From: JAGOPY01 sp964619555
Lineage (GTDB): Bacteria > Bacteroidota > Bacteroidia > Bacteroidales > JAGOPY01
Direction of reading: 5' to 3'
Assembly (NCBI GenBank): GCA_964619555.1
Contig: CAZUDV010000003.1
Coordinates: 124,001 to 188,000 of the forward strand
Length of the DNA stretch: 64,000 nucleotides
In this document: piece after piece, positions 25,406 to 33,955 of the stretch
Layout: every line of letters starts with the position of its first letter
Position numbering within the stretch: position 1 is the stretch's first letter
The notes under the pieces: model-generated
Database searches by the model: none
What the model was told of the DNA's origin: nothing
Seen by the model: only the letters and a program-made list of their open reading frames with translations
Translations under genes and position numbers: made by a program

Positions 25406-27376
25406 ATGAAACTTTCCGTAATAATCGTCAACTACAATGTCAGGTATTTCCTGGAACAGTGCCTTTATTCGGTCCGAAGGGCCAGCGAAGGCCTCGACGT
25501 TGAAATATTCGTGGTTGATAATAATTCGGTAGACGGTTCGATGAAAATGGTCCGCGAAAAGTTCGGGGAGACCATCATCATTGAAAACAAAGAGAACCTG
25601 GGATTTTCAAAAGCCAACAACCAGGCTATCCGAAGGTCCGCCGGAGAATATGTTTTGCTCCTCAACCCGGATACAGTCGTTGAGGACGACACCTTCCGGA
25701 AAGTGCTCGGGTTCATGGATGCTCATCCCGATGCCGGCGGCCTGGGTGTGAAGATGATCGACGGGAAAGGCAACTTCCTGCCGGAATCTAAACGCGGATT
25801 GCCCACACCCTCGGTAGCCTTCTATAAAATATTCGGGTTATCCAGGTTCTTCCCGAAATCAAGGATATTCGGCAAATACCATCTGGGATACCTGGACAAG
25901 GATAAGATTCATGAAGTTGAAGTCCTTTCAGGAGCGTTCATGCTCATGAGGAAATCGGTGCTGGACCGGACCGGATACCTGGATGAAAGCTTCTTCATGT
26001 ACGGAGAAGATATCGATCTGTCATACAGGATCATCAAAGCCGGTTTTAAAAACTGCTACTATCCGGAAACGAGGATCATCCATTACAAGGGAGAAAGTAC
26101 CAAGAAAGGCAGCGTCAATTATGTCTTTCTCTTTTACAATGCGATGATATTGTTCGCAAGGAAGCATTTTACCCAGAAAAGAGCCAAATTGCTTTCATTT
26201 CTCATCCATGTGGCGATCTATTTCCGGGCTTTCCTGGCAATAGCCAGCCGGTTCCTGTCGAGGGCCTTACTGCCATTGCTGGATGCCCTCTTCATATATG
26301 GAGGTGTCTATTTCATCATCGATTACTGGGAGAAAAACGTTATTTTCCAGCAGGGAGGCGGCTATCCTCAGGGATTTTACCTTTTCGTGGTCCCTGCTTA
26401 TATCCTGACCTGGCTGATTTCATCCTATTTTAACGGAGCTTACGACCCTCCTGTTAAGACTTCCAGGATCTTTCGCGGCATCACGATCGGAACCGTTATC
26501 ATCCTGGTTGCATATGCTTTGCTGCCCGAGCACTTCAGGTTTTCCAGGGCCATCATCCTGCTTGGGTCCGTATGGGCTATACTGATCATGACCGGTACCA
26601 GGTACCTGCTCTACGCGCTGAAAATCCACAGCAACCTTTTCAGACCGGCGAAAAGCAGAAGATTTGTCATAGTCGGAGACAAAGAGGAAGCCAGGAGAGT
26701 GTGGGAATTGTTAAGGAGTTCCTTTGAAAATCCGGGCTTCATAGGCCTTGTTTCGGTGACTTCCAGGGACCACAAAGAAAATGGATTTTTAGGCACTATC
26801 AGCCAGATCAAGGAGATCATCCAGGTTTACCGGATCGATGAGATCATTTTCTGCTCCAAAAGCATCCCGCATCAGTCGATCATCGACCAGATGTCGGAGT
26901 TGCAGGATCTGGACGTCGATTTTAAAATAGCGCCGGAAGACAGTCTTTCAATCATCGGCAGCAATTCGATCAATACAGCGGGAGACCTGTACACGATCAA
27001 CCTCAATACCATAACCAATGTGGATAACCGGCGGAACAAGCGCCTGCTGGATGTGGGCACGGCTTTCCTGTCGTTCATTTTGTCCCCTGTGCTGATCTTC
27101 CTCGTACAAAAACCGGTTGGCATGTTCCGGAACATTTTTTTGGTAGTCATCGGGTTACGGTCATGGGTAGGATATATCCGGGATGAGCATTTCGATACGG
27201 AGCGTTTGCCGTCAATCCGGAAAGGTATTTTGACCCCACTGGATTCTTTCGGTAAAAATCACATCTCGGAGGAAATTAAACGGCAGTTGAATTTTATTTA
27301 TGCCAGGGACTACAGTGTGAATTTCGACATCAGGACTATCCTGAAGGGTGTGCGCAACCTTGGAAGAAAAACCTGA
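25406..27376 (+). CDS. GT2 glycosyltransferase fused to a degenerate polyprenyl-glycosylphosphotransferase-like module
   Basis: A 656-aa membrane enzyme. Residues 1-235 are a WbbL-type GT2 domain: SVIIVNYN, the nucleotide-sugar site LLNPDTVV and the acidic GEDIDLSYR. Then come about four or five membrane segments (260-405) and a Rossmann-like domain of the kind found in WcaJ/WbaP proteins (418-540, starting RRFVIVGDKEEA). Residues 543-656 look like a bacterial sugar-transferase domain from which the centre is missing: RRNKRLLDVGTAFLSFILSP at the start and YSVNFDIRTILKGV at the end remain, but the catalytic Q-R-x-G and K-F-R-S/T-M block is absent. The GT2 part is therefore the likely activity, in cell-surface polysaccharide synthesis. 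Confidence 0.82.
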   Translation: MKLSVIIVNYNVRYFLEQCLYSVRRASEGLDVEIFVVDNNSVDGSMKMVREKFGETIIIENKENLGFSKANNQAIRRSAGEYVLLLNPDTVVEDDTFRKVLGFMDAHPDAGGLGVKMIDGKGNFLPESKRGLPTPSVAFYKIFGLSRFFPKSRIFGKYHLGYLDKDKIHEVEVLSGAFMLMRKSVLDRTGYLDESFFMYGEDIDLSYRIIKAGFKNCYYPETRIIHYKGESTKKGSVNYVFLFYNAMILFARKHFTQKRAKLLSFLIHVAIYFRAFLAIASRFLSRALLPLLDALFIYGGVYFIIDYWEKNVIFQQGGGYPQGFYLFVVPAYILTWLISSYFNGAYDPPVKTSRIFRGITIGTVIILVAYALLPEHFRFSRAIILLGSVWAILIMTGTRYLLYALKIHSNLFRPAKSRRFVIVGDKEEARRVWELLRSSFENPGFIGLVSVTSRDHKENGFLGTISQIKEIIQVYRIDEIIFCSKSIPHQSIIDQMSELQDLDVDFKIAPEDSLSIIGSNSINTAGDLYTINLNTITNVDNRRNKRLLDVGTAFLSFILSPVLIFLVQKPVGMFRNIFLVVIGLRSWVGYIRDEHFDTERLPSIRKGILTPLDSFGKNHISEEIKRQLNFIYARDYSVNFDIRTILKGVRNLGRKT

Positions 27377-27421
27377 AGCCCTCCGAACAATTAAGAATCA
27401 TTCTTTGTTAACAGAATTGGT

Positions 27422-27429
27422 TAACTTTG
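27422..27429 (+). promoter_or_regulatory. -7 promoter element for the E2 gene
   Basis: TAACTTTG followed by C lies 47 bases before the E2 ATG. Confidence 0.45.
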
Positions 27430-27476
27430 CAAAGTTTTTCCGGGCCGTAGCGGCCAGGTCTTAAGATTACTTTCAT

Positions 27477-28772
27477 ATGGCAAAATTTGAGATTTTGATG
27501 CCCAAAATGGGTGAAAGCATCATCGAAGCCACCATCACCAAATGGTTGAAATCCAAAGGCGATCCGATTAATGAAGATGAGCCGATCGCTGAAATCGCAA
27601 CCGATAAAGTGGATTCCGAAATCCCGTCCCCGGTGGAAGGTATCATTGACGAGATATTATTCAAAGAAGGCGATGTGGTGCCGGTCGGCAAGGTCATCGC
27701 CATCATTAACCTGGCAGGAGAATCATCCGGACCGGAACCGGTTAAAACCGAGCCGGTTAAAATCGAAGCGGTCGGCAAACCACAGCCAGAAATCAAACCA
27801 TCGACTGATAATGAATCATATACGCCCAGTGGCAGGTTTTATTCCCCGCTGGTGAAAAGCATAGCCAGGGAAGAAAATATTTCCCTGCAGGAACTGGATT
27901 CAATTACCGGATCAGGAAAAGAAGGCCGGGTGACCAAGCAGGACATCCTGGATTACCTGAAAACCAGGACCGGAGAGCCAAAATTCACCACTTCCCCGAC
28001 GGATTCTGCCCGTGCCTCAAAGCCGGCACCTTCTTACGAACCTCCGAAAGTTGTGTTGGAAGGCGGCGATGAAGTCTTCGAAATGGACCGCATGCGTAAG
28101 CTGATCGCGGATCATATGGTCATGTCAAAGCATGTTTCCGCACACGTTACATCATTTATTGATGTCGACGTGACGAACATCGTGACCTGGAGGGAGAAAA
28201 CAAAGGATGCCTTCCAGGAACGGGAGAATGAGAAGCTCACTTACACTCCGGTCTTTATAGAGGCTTCTGCCAGGATATTGAAGGAATTCCCGCGAGTAAA
28301 CGCTTCAGTCGACGGATACAACATCATTCACCGCAAAAAGATCAACATCGGGATGGCAACTGCTCTTCCTACCGGGAACCTGATCGTGCCTGTAATCCGC
28401 AATGCCGATCAGAAGAGCCTGCTGGGGATTGTCAAGGATGTGAACGACCTGGCCAACCGGGCTCGCAACAACAGCCTGCTGCCCGATGAAATCCAGGGTG
28501 GCACATTCACAGTGACCAATTTCGGCACTTTCGACAGCCTGACCGGCACTCCGGTCATCAATCAGCCGCAGGTGGCCATCCTTGGAGTCGGTGCGATCCG
28601 GAAACAACCCGTCGTATTGGAAACGCCCCAGGGAGACGTAATAGCCATCCGGCATATCATGATCCTGTCACTGGCCTACGACCATCGAATCGTTGATGGT
28701 GCGCTCGGCGGCATGTTCCTCAAAAGGATGAAAGAACTGCTCGAAAACTGGGATGTGAAAAGAAAGATTTAA
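27477..28772 (+). CDS. Dihydrolipoamide acyltransferase (E2) of a 2-oxoacid dehydrogenase complex
   Basis: A 431-aa E2. One lipoyl domain (residues 1-78) has the lipoylated Lys44 in EIATDKVDSEIPSP. A Pro/Glu/Lys-rich linker leads to the E3-binding domain (about 118-160, YSPLVKSIAREENISLQELD). The catalytic domain carries His403 and Asp407 in DHRIVDGA. E2 takes the acyl group from E1 and transfers it to CoA. The probable E1 is the fused protein at 826-2895, not adjacent; no E3 gene is present in the window. The single lipoyl domain and sequence style fit a branched-chain complex, but pyruvate is possible. Confidence 0.93.
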   Translation: MAKFEILMPKMGESIIEATITKWLKSKGDPINEDEPIAEIATDKVDSEIPSPVEGIIDEILFKEGDVVPVGKVIAIINLAGESSGPEPVKTEPVKIEAVGKPQPEIKPSTDNESYTPSGRFYSPLVKSIAREENISLQELDSITGSGKEGRVTKQDILDYLKTRTGEPKFTTSPTDSARASKPAPSYEPPKVVLEGGDEVFEMDRMRKLIADHMVMSKHVSAHVTSFIDVDVTNIVTWREKTKDAFQERENEKLTYTPVFIEASARILKEFPRVNASVDGYNIIHRKKINIGMATALPTGNLIVPVIRNADQKSLLGIVKDVNDLANRARNNSLLPDEIQGGTFTVTNFGTFDSLTGTPVINQPQVAILGVGAIRKQPVVLETPQGDVIAIRHIMILSLAYDHRIVDGALGGMFLKRMKELLENWDVKRKI

Positions 28773-28792
28773 CTATCCGTTACATCACAAAA

Positions 28793-28848
28793 CCAGAAAC
28801 AAGAAACCAGAAACCAGAAACCAGAAACAAGAACCCAAAAACACGAAA
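28793..28848 (+). repeat. Heptanucleotide tandem repeat, unit CCAGAAA, 8 copies
   Basis: Eight 7-base units: CCAGAAA, CAAGAAA, three of CCAGAAA, CAAGAAC, CCAAAAA and CACGAAA. They fill most of the 80-base gap between the E2 stop and the exonuclease ATG and end 4 bases before that ATG, where a ribosome site would be. Confidence 0.9.
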
Positions 28849-28852
28849 CAAC

Positions 28853-29653
28853 ATGGATCTGCAACTTTCCCGTCCGCTCGCCTTCTTTGACCTTGAAACA
28901 ACCGGAACCAATGTGGGCACGGACAGGATCGTGGAGATCTCCGTCGTTAAAGCCCTGCCCGACGGATCTGCTGAGATCTATACCAAACGCATCAACCCGG
29001 AAATTCCGATCTCGCGGGAATCCATCCAGGTGCACGGCATCACGAACAAGGATGTTGCCAATAGCCCGACTTTCAGGGAAATCGCCACCGAACTTGACCA
29101 ATTTTTAGAAAATGCCGACCTCGCCGGCTACAATGCCATAAAGTTTGATATTCCATTGCTGGTAGAAGAATTCCTACGGGCAGGGATCGATTTCTCGCTG
29201 ATGGACCGCCGTGTGGTCGATGTCCAGAACATTTTTCATAAAATGGAACCCAGGACACTCAAGGCAGCCTACAAATTTTACTGCCACAAGGACCTGGAGA
29301 TGGCCCATACCGCTGAGGCCGATGCCATGGCAGCCATGGAAATACTGAAAGCACAGCTTGATTTTTACAATGGGCGCGACTACACCGATCCTGACGGGAT
29401 CACCAGCCAACCGGTCAGAAATGATGTCAAAGCTTTGCACGATTTCTCCTATAACAGCCGGAACGTAGATCTTGCCGGACATATCGTGTTCAACGACAAA
29501 CAGCAGGAAGTGCTGAATTTTGGAAAATATAAAGGACAACCCATTGAAGATATTTTCCGGAAAGAACCCTCCTACTACGACTGGATGATGAAAAGCCAGT
29601 TTCCTCTCAGCACCAAGCGCGTGATCCAGGCGATATGGAAAAGAATGAAATAA
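28853..29653 (+). CDS. DnaQ-like 3'-5' exonuclease (DEDDh family)
   Basis: A 266-aa exonuclease. The DEDDh residues are all present: Asp13 and Glu15 in FFDLETTG, Asp99 in NAIKFDIPLL, His152 and Asp157 in AHTAEADAMA. After the nuclease domain (to about 175) comes a C-terminal block with LNFGKYKGQPIEDIF and a final SYYDWMMKSQFP, seen in exonuclease X-like or DNA polymerase III epsilon-like proteins of Bacteroidota. It may proofread or act in repair. Its start lies directly behind the CCAGAAA repeat array. Confidence 0.9.
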   Translation: MDLQLSRPLAFFDLETTGTNVGTDRIVEISVVKALPDGSAEIYTKRINPEIPISRESIQVHGITNKDVANSPTFREIATELDQFLENADLAGYNAIKFDIPLLVEEFLRAGIDFSLMDRRVVDVQNIFHKMEPRTLKAAYKFYCHKDLEMAHTAEADAMAAMEILKAQLDFYNGRDYTDPDGITSQPVRNDVKALHDFSYNSRNVDLAGHIVFNDKQQEVLNFGKYKGQPIEDIFRKEPSYYDWMMKSQFPLSTKRVIQAIWKRMK

Positions 29654-29751
29654 CTGAAGAGTAATGATTGGTTAATCGCGGTGGTTGCATTGCGGATATT
29701 TTTCTTAATTTGCAAGACAAAAGCAAATCCCTGATTAAGAAATCTTAACCC

Positions 29752-30366
29752 ATGAAAATCATTTGCATCGGCCGGAATTATATCGAACATGCCAAAGAAC
29801 TGAACAGTCCGCTGCCCGAAAAACCGGTATTCTTTCTGAAACCTGAAACAGCTTTACTGTTGAACAACAGGCCTTTAAAGTATCCTCCTTTCACCATTGA
29901 ACTCCATCATGAAGTAGAACTGGTATTCAGAATCTGCAGAAAAGGCAGGAACATACCGGAAGAAAAGGCCACGGACTACTACAAAGAAATAAGTATCGGA
30001 TTTGATTTTACAGCCCGCGACCTTCAGCAGAAATGCAAGGAAAAAGGATTACCGTGGGAAATCTCAAAAGGTTTCGACCATTCTGCGCCCGTCGCAAGAG
30101 AATTTATACCGGTAAAGAAGCTGAAAGATCCTTCGAATATTCACTTTCATCTTGCAGTGAACGGACAAACCGTACAATCGGGTTATTCCGGCGATATGAT
30201 CTTTTCGATCGGCCGGATTATCTCCTACGTATCACAATTCATGACCCTTCTTCCGGGTGACCTGATCTTCACCGGGACCCCGGCTGGCGTAGGACCTGTC
30301 AGGCCCGGAGATAAGATGGCAGGATACCTGGAAGGCAGGAAAATGCTCACCTGTTCCATCAAATGA
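29752..30366 (+). CDS. Fumarylacetoacetate hydrolase (FAH) family protein
   Basis: A 204-aa single-domain FAH-fold protein. The metal ligands are Glu54 and Glu56 in HHEVELVFR and Asp85 in FDFTARD; the later LIFTGTPAGVGPV is also conserved. Family members hydrolyse or decarboxylate 2-oxo and acylpyruvate compounds, including oxaloacetate decarboxylation. The specific substrate is not known. Its last codon overlaps the start of the membrane protein gene (ATGA, 4 bases), so it leads a four-gene cluster. A one-mismatch promoter element (TTAATTTG, 29705-29712) lies 39 bases upstream. Confidence 0.88.
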   Translation: MKIICIGRNYIEHAKELNSPLPEKPVFFLKPETALLLNNRPLKYPPFTIELHHEVELVFRICRKGRNIPEEKATDYYKEISIGFDFTARDLQQKCKEKGLPWEISKGFDHSAPVAREFIPVKKLKDPSNIHFHLAVNGQTVQSGYSGDMIFSIGRIISYVSQFMTLLPGDLIFTGTPAGVGPVRPGDKMAGYLEGRKMLTCSIK

Positions 30367-32177
30367 AGATCCGGACTGAGAATCCCGGATCATTGCTGGC
30401 TTTTACCGTATTGTCAGCCATAACCTGGCTTTATATTTGGCTTCGGGCATGGAATGTTCAATTTACTATCGATGAATCGGCTACTTTTTTCATGTATATA
30501 CAACCCGGCCGCTTCATCCCCCCCTGGGCCACAGTTGATGCCAACAACCATATTCTGAACTCGTTACTTTCCTGGTGCTGTTTCGAACTACTGGGCACTC
30601 ATCCGGTTGTCCTGAGGTTGCCCAATATTCTGGCCGCTATTGTGTATTTTTATTTTACCTGGAAAATAAGCGGATATTTCCGGCACAACGGGATCAGATG
30701 GATGTACCTGGTATTTTCCCTCTGTATTCATTTTATCATCGAATTCTTCGGATATGCCCGTGGGTACGGCCTATCCATGGCTTTCCTGCTGGGAGCGGTT
30801 TATTATACGCTTCGGCTGCCGCAAAAATATTCGCTTCGACCGGCAATCGGGGCCCAGTTGCTTATCCTGCTCTCCCTTCTGTCGAATTTCAATATCATCT
30901 TTACGGCTTTGGCACTCATCGGCATAACATTCGTTCTGACCTGGATCAAAAGGATCAGTATATCACGCAGAAGCCTGTTCCTGTTTCTTTTATTCCAGTT
31001 GCTGATCGTCATACCCCTGCTGATTTATATACTTTTTGCAGCTTTTGAGATCCGAAGGCACAGCGGATTTTATTACGGTGCGCCCGATGGATTCATGGAA
31101 GTGACCGCCAATTCCCTGGCCGGGGTGCTGGCCGGCAATTACAAACACGGGCTGTCGATATACGGTATAGTCATTTTGATCATCCTTTCATCCATACTGG
31201 CTTTTCAACAATTTAAAAGAAAGATTAAGGCGCCGGAATTAGTTCCAGCCATCTTTATCCTTATTTTATTACTTGCAAATTGGGCATGTTCCGTCCTCAA
31301 TCACCTGGTATGGCATGTCAATTACCAGGAAGACAGGGCTGCCATGCATTACATTCCCCTGCTGATTTTGTTTTTCTCATTTATTATCAGTAATTTACAG
31401 AAGTGCAGCCGATTTCCTTACCTGATCACGGCACTTCCTTTCCTTTTTCTTTTCGTCCACTCGGCCAAAAATGTCAATCTTCATTCGGGTATTTACGGAG
31501 AGAGACAACAAGTACCCGACTCCGTCTTCAGTTATATCTCCTCCAAGGCCGGTATTATGGAATTTCCGCCCATCGTTTCCGCCTGGCAGACCCGCGAACA
31601 ATCCTGGTCATTCATGAATTACAGAACGGGAGGTAAACTGAATCCAATCCAGTCATCCGGTTATCCATCGAAAGGTGCGGATATGATCATCCTGGAAAAT
31701 GACAGGATGGATCAATTACCTGCCGGATTTGACATCGTCATTAATGATTTGAGGACGAACACTATACTGGCAGAAAGGAACGTGCCTGCCAGCTGGGATA
31801 CGGTAATGATGGCAGAATTGCAGGAACCGATTACTTCGGATAATAAGTACATCGATCTTTACCGGTTGTCTCTGACCGATGTGATTGTGAATGAAGTGCT
31901 TATCAAACTCGATTATCGCGTGGTAAGCCCTGCCGTTCCCCTTGAGGCAGCTTTTGTTGTAGAAATTTTTGATGAGGACCGAAATATGCTGATCTATGAA
32001 GCCATCGATCTGGACCAGCTCAAACCGGCATGGAACGATGAATCGGACTATTTCCGCCATTCTATGATCATCAGGGATATTCCACCGGTGGCCAATGCAT
32101 TGCTTTTATATTTTTGGAGCAAGCATCCGGTTACCTATACTATCAAAGAGGGAACAACGCAAATTTTATACAGATGA
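30363..32177 (+). CDS. GT-C/GT39-like polytopic membrane protein
   Basis: A 604-aa protein with about ten to twelve membrane segments in residues 10-385 and a C-terminal soluble domain of about 200 residues. The first outer loop holds FTIDESATFFMY, and then NNHILNSLLSWCCFELLGTHPVVLRLPNILA. This pairing of an acidic loop residue with the N-x-L-x-S-L and L-R-L-P stretch is typical of GT-C glycosyltransferases that use polyprenyl-phosphate sugars. It is linked by 4-base overlaps to the FAH gene upstream and to the mutarotase/kinase fusion downstream. Donor and acceptor are unknown, and the GT-C call is by motif only. Confidence 0.65.
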   Translation: MKIRTENPGSLLAFTVLSAITWLYIWLRAWNVQFTIDESATFFMYIQPGRFIPPWATVDANNHILNSLLSWCCFELLGTHPVVLRLPNILAAIVYFYFTWKISGYFRHNGIRWMYLVFSLCIHFIIEFFGYARGYGLSMAFLLGAVYYTLRLPQKYSLRPAIGAQLLILLSLLSNFNIIFTALALIGITFVLTWIKRISISRRSLFLFLLFQLLIVIPLLIYILFAAFEIRRHSGFYYGAPDGFMEVTANSLAGVLAGNYKHGLSIYGIVILIILSSILAFQQFKRKIKAPELVPAIFILILLLANWACSVLNHLVWHVNYQEDRAAMHYIPLLILFFSFIISNLQKCSRFPYLITALPFLFLFVHSAKNVNLHSGIYGERQQVPDSVFSYISSKAGIMEFPPIVSAWQTREQSWSFMNYRTGGKLNPIQSSGYPSKGADMIILENDRMDQLPAGFDIVINDLRTNTILAERNVPASWDTVMMAELQEPITSDNKYIDLYRLSLTDVIVNEVLIKLDYRVVSPAVPLEAAFVVEIFDEDRNMLIYEAIDLDQLKPAWNDESDYFRHSMIIRDIPPVANALLLYFWSKHPVTYTIKEGTTQILYR

Positions 32178-33934
32178 ATCCCGCAAAATGCATCGGCAGC
32201 CTGATCGGATTAAAAGCTGAATCGACCGATCCATATATTATCCTGCATAAAAACGCCTTTCCGGCTGTACTTGAAAGGATAGCGAGATCAAACATTTCCA
32301 ATTACAGTATCTTTCTGGCAGACGGGATTCTGTTTGGGTTCTATGACTATCTGGGAGTTGATTATAAATCGGATTTACAGGCAATGGAAGAGGATCCGGA
32401 TACACAGCAATGGTGGAAACTGACCGCGCCGATGCAGGTTCCCTTGCCACTGCGAAAACAAGGAGAATGGTGGGCCGGGTTGAAACACATCGGTTCATTC
32501 CGATCTGCCCGGCAGCTATCACGGGCTAGTACCCGGAAAGCCTATCGTATCAACTTTGCCGAAAGCGATATTCCTGAATCATTCGATCTGGATGACGGGC
32601 GGTTGATATCGGCCGGGATCAGCCGGATTGAAATTTTTGCCGGAGAGGGGGAAATTTATATCTACACGGAAGATGATAATCCTGCCGGGCCAGACCTTGC
32701 ATTTATCTTTAAAGACCCCAATTCTGTGAGCAATAGGATGTACGGGATGCAAAAGGTGTTTCACACGGAGGGCTGTGTTCAGTCGAAAAAAAAGGTGTTT
32801 GTAACCGGTTGTTTCGATATGCTGCATAGCGGTCATGTGGCTTTTCTGAAAGAAGCGTCGTCCTGGGGCGACCTTTATGTTGGAATAGGCTCTGATGCCA
32901 ATGTGAGTAACCTGAAAGGAAGATATCCGGTCAATTCGGAGGCAGAACGCAAGTATATGCTCGAATCGGTCAGGTATGTCCACCGGTGTGTCATAAACAA
33001 AGGCTGGGGGATCATGGATTTCCGTTCAGAACTGGATGAGATCAGGCCCGACGTATTTATTGTGAACGAAGATGGCCATACGCCGGATAAGGAAGAATTA
33101 TGCCAAAAGCTCGGGATCGAATATAAGGTACTGCGACGGATCCCCGAGGACGGTCTGCCGGTTCGGTCCACCACGTCGCTGAGGACCGAATGCCGGATTC
33201 CGTTCCGGATCGATCTGGCCGGGGGGTGGCTGGATCAGCCTTTTGTATCGAAGCACTTTCCCGGGCCGGTCCTGACGATCTCCATAGAACCTACCCTGGA
33301 ATTCAACGACCGGAGCGGAATGGCTTCCAGTACCAGGAAAAAGGCGATCGAGCTCTGGAAAACCGATATCCCGCCGGGAGATCCTGAAAAGCTGGCGAAA
33401 GTATTGTTCAGCTATGATAATCCTCCAGGCACCCCGGATGTTTCAGGATCGCAGGATGCCCTGGGAATCGTGTTGCCAGGCCTCAACCGCCTGGATTACC
33501 ACGGCTCCTACTGGCCTGAGAAGATCACCGGGGTCCAGGATGAAAACGTATTGCAATGGGTTGAAGAACATCTTTTCCTGGTCACCCTTGGGCCAAGGGA
33601 CGGAAACTATACTGTAGTGAGCAACTCCAGGGCCAATGAAGCCGGGGCCAGGGATTTAGCGGTAGCAGCCGATAACTGCTGGAAAGCCATACTGGACAAG
33701 GACCTGCAAGCATTCGGGAAGCATTTCCGGGCCTCTTTCGATGCCCAGGTTGCCATGTTCCCAAATATGGCCGATGAAAGTATTTATCAGATCATCAGCC
33801 ATTACAGGAACCGGGCACTGGGATGGAAACTTTCCGGCGCAGGAGGTGGCGGATACCTGATCCTGGTATCAGGGCAACCCATAGACGATGCCATCAGGAT
33901 AAAGATCAGGAGAAGGAATCAGTTCTCCGCCTAA
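32174..33934 (+). CDS. Fusion: RhaM-type sugar mutarotase, HxGH nucleotidylyltransferase, GHMP-type sugar kinase
   Basis: A 586-aa protein with three recognisable modules. Residues 1-110 match L-rhamnose/L-fucose mutarotases (DUF718): Tyr21 and His25 align with the catalytic pair, followed by NYSIFLADGILFGFY and QQWWK. Residues 143-200 (ISRIEIFAGEGEIYIY, YGMQKVFHTEG) look like a second, degenerate copy. Residues 206-336 are a cytidylyl/adenylyltransferase: TGCFDMLHSGH, LKGRYPVN and RSTTSL. Residues 341-586 resemble HddA/fucokinase-type GHMP kinases: FRIDLAGGWLDQP, GMASST, GSQDALG and KLSGAGGGGYLIL. The kinase N-lobe is shorter than usual. An L-fucose or related deoxysugar salvage role is inferred from the mutarotase and the FucP neighbour. 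The start at 32174 overlaps the upstream stop. Confidence 0.78.
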   Translation: MNPAKCIGSLIGLKAESTDPYIILHKNAFPAVLERIARSNISNYSIFLADGILFGFYDYLGVDYKSDLQAMEEDPDTQQWWKLTAPMQVPLPLRKQGEWWAGLKHIGSFRSARQLSRASTRKAYRINFAESDIPESFDLDDGRLISAGISRIEIFAGEGEIYIYTEDDNPAGPDLAFIFKDPNSVSNRMYGMQKVFHTEGCVQSKKKVFVTGCFDMLHSGHVAFLKEASSWGDLYVGIGSDANVSNLKGRYPVNSEAERKYMLESVRYVHRCVINKGWGIMDFRSELDEIRPDVFIVNEDGHTPDKEELCQKLGIEYKVLRRIPEDGLPVRSTTSLRTECRIPFRIDLAGGWLDQPFVSKHFPGPVLTISIEPTLEFNDRSGMASSTRKKAIELWKTDIPPGDPEKLAKVLFSYDNPPGTPDVSGSQDALGIVLPGLNRLDYHGSYWPEKITGVQDENVLQWVEEHLFLVTLGPRDGNYTVVSNSRANEAGARDLAVAADNCWKAILDKDLQAFGKHFRASFDAQVAMFPNMADESIYQIISHYRNRALGWKLSGAGGGGYLILVSGQPIDDAIRIKIRRRNQFSA

Positions 33935-33955
33935 TGTCCACCTAATTCCCGCCCG

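Noticed and set aside
25406..27376. Active WcaJ-type initiating sugar transferase
   Set aside because: The catalytic block of the C-terminal domain is missing; only the GT2 part is called as active.
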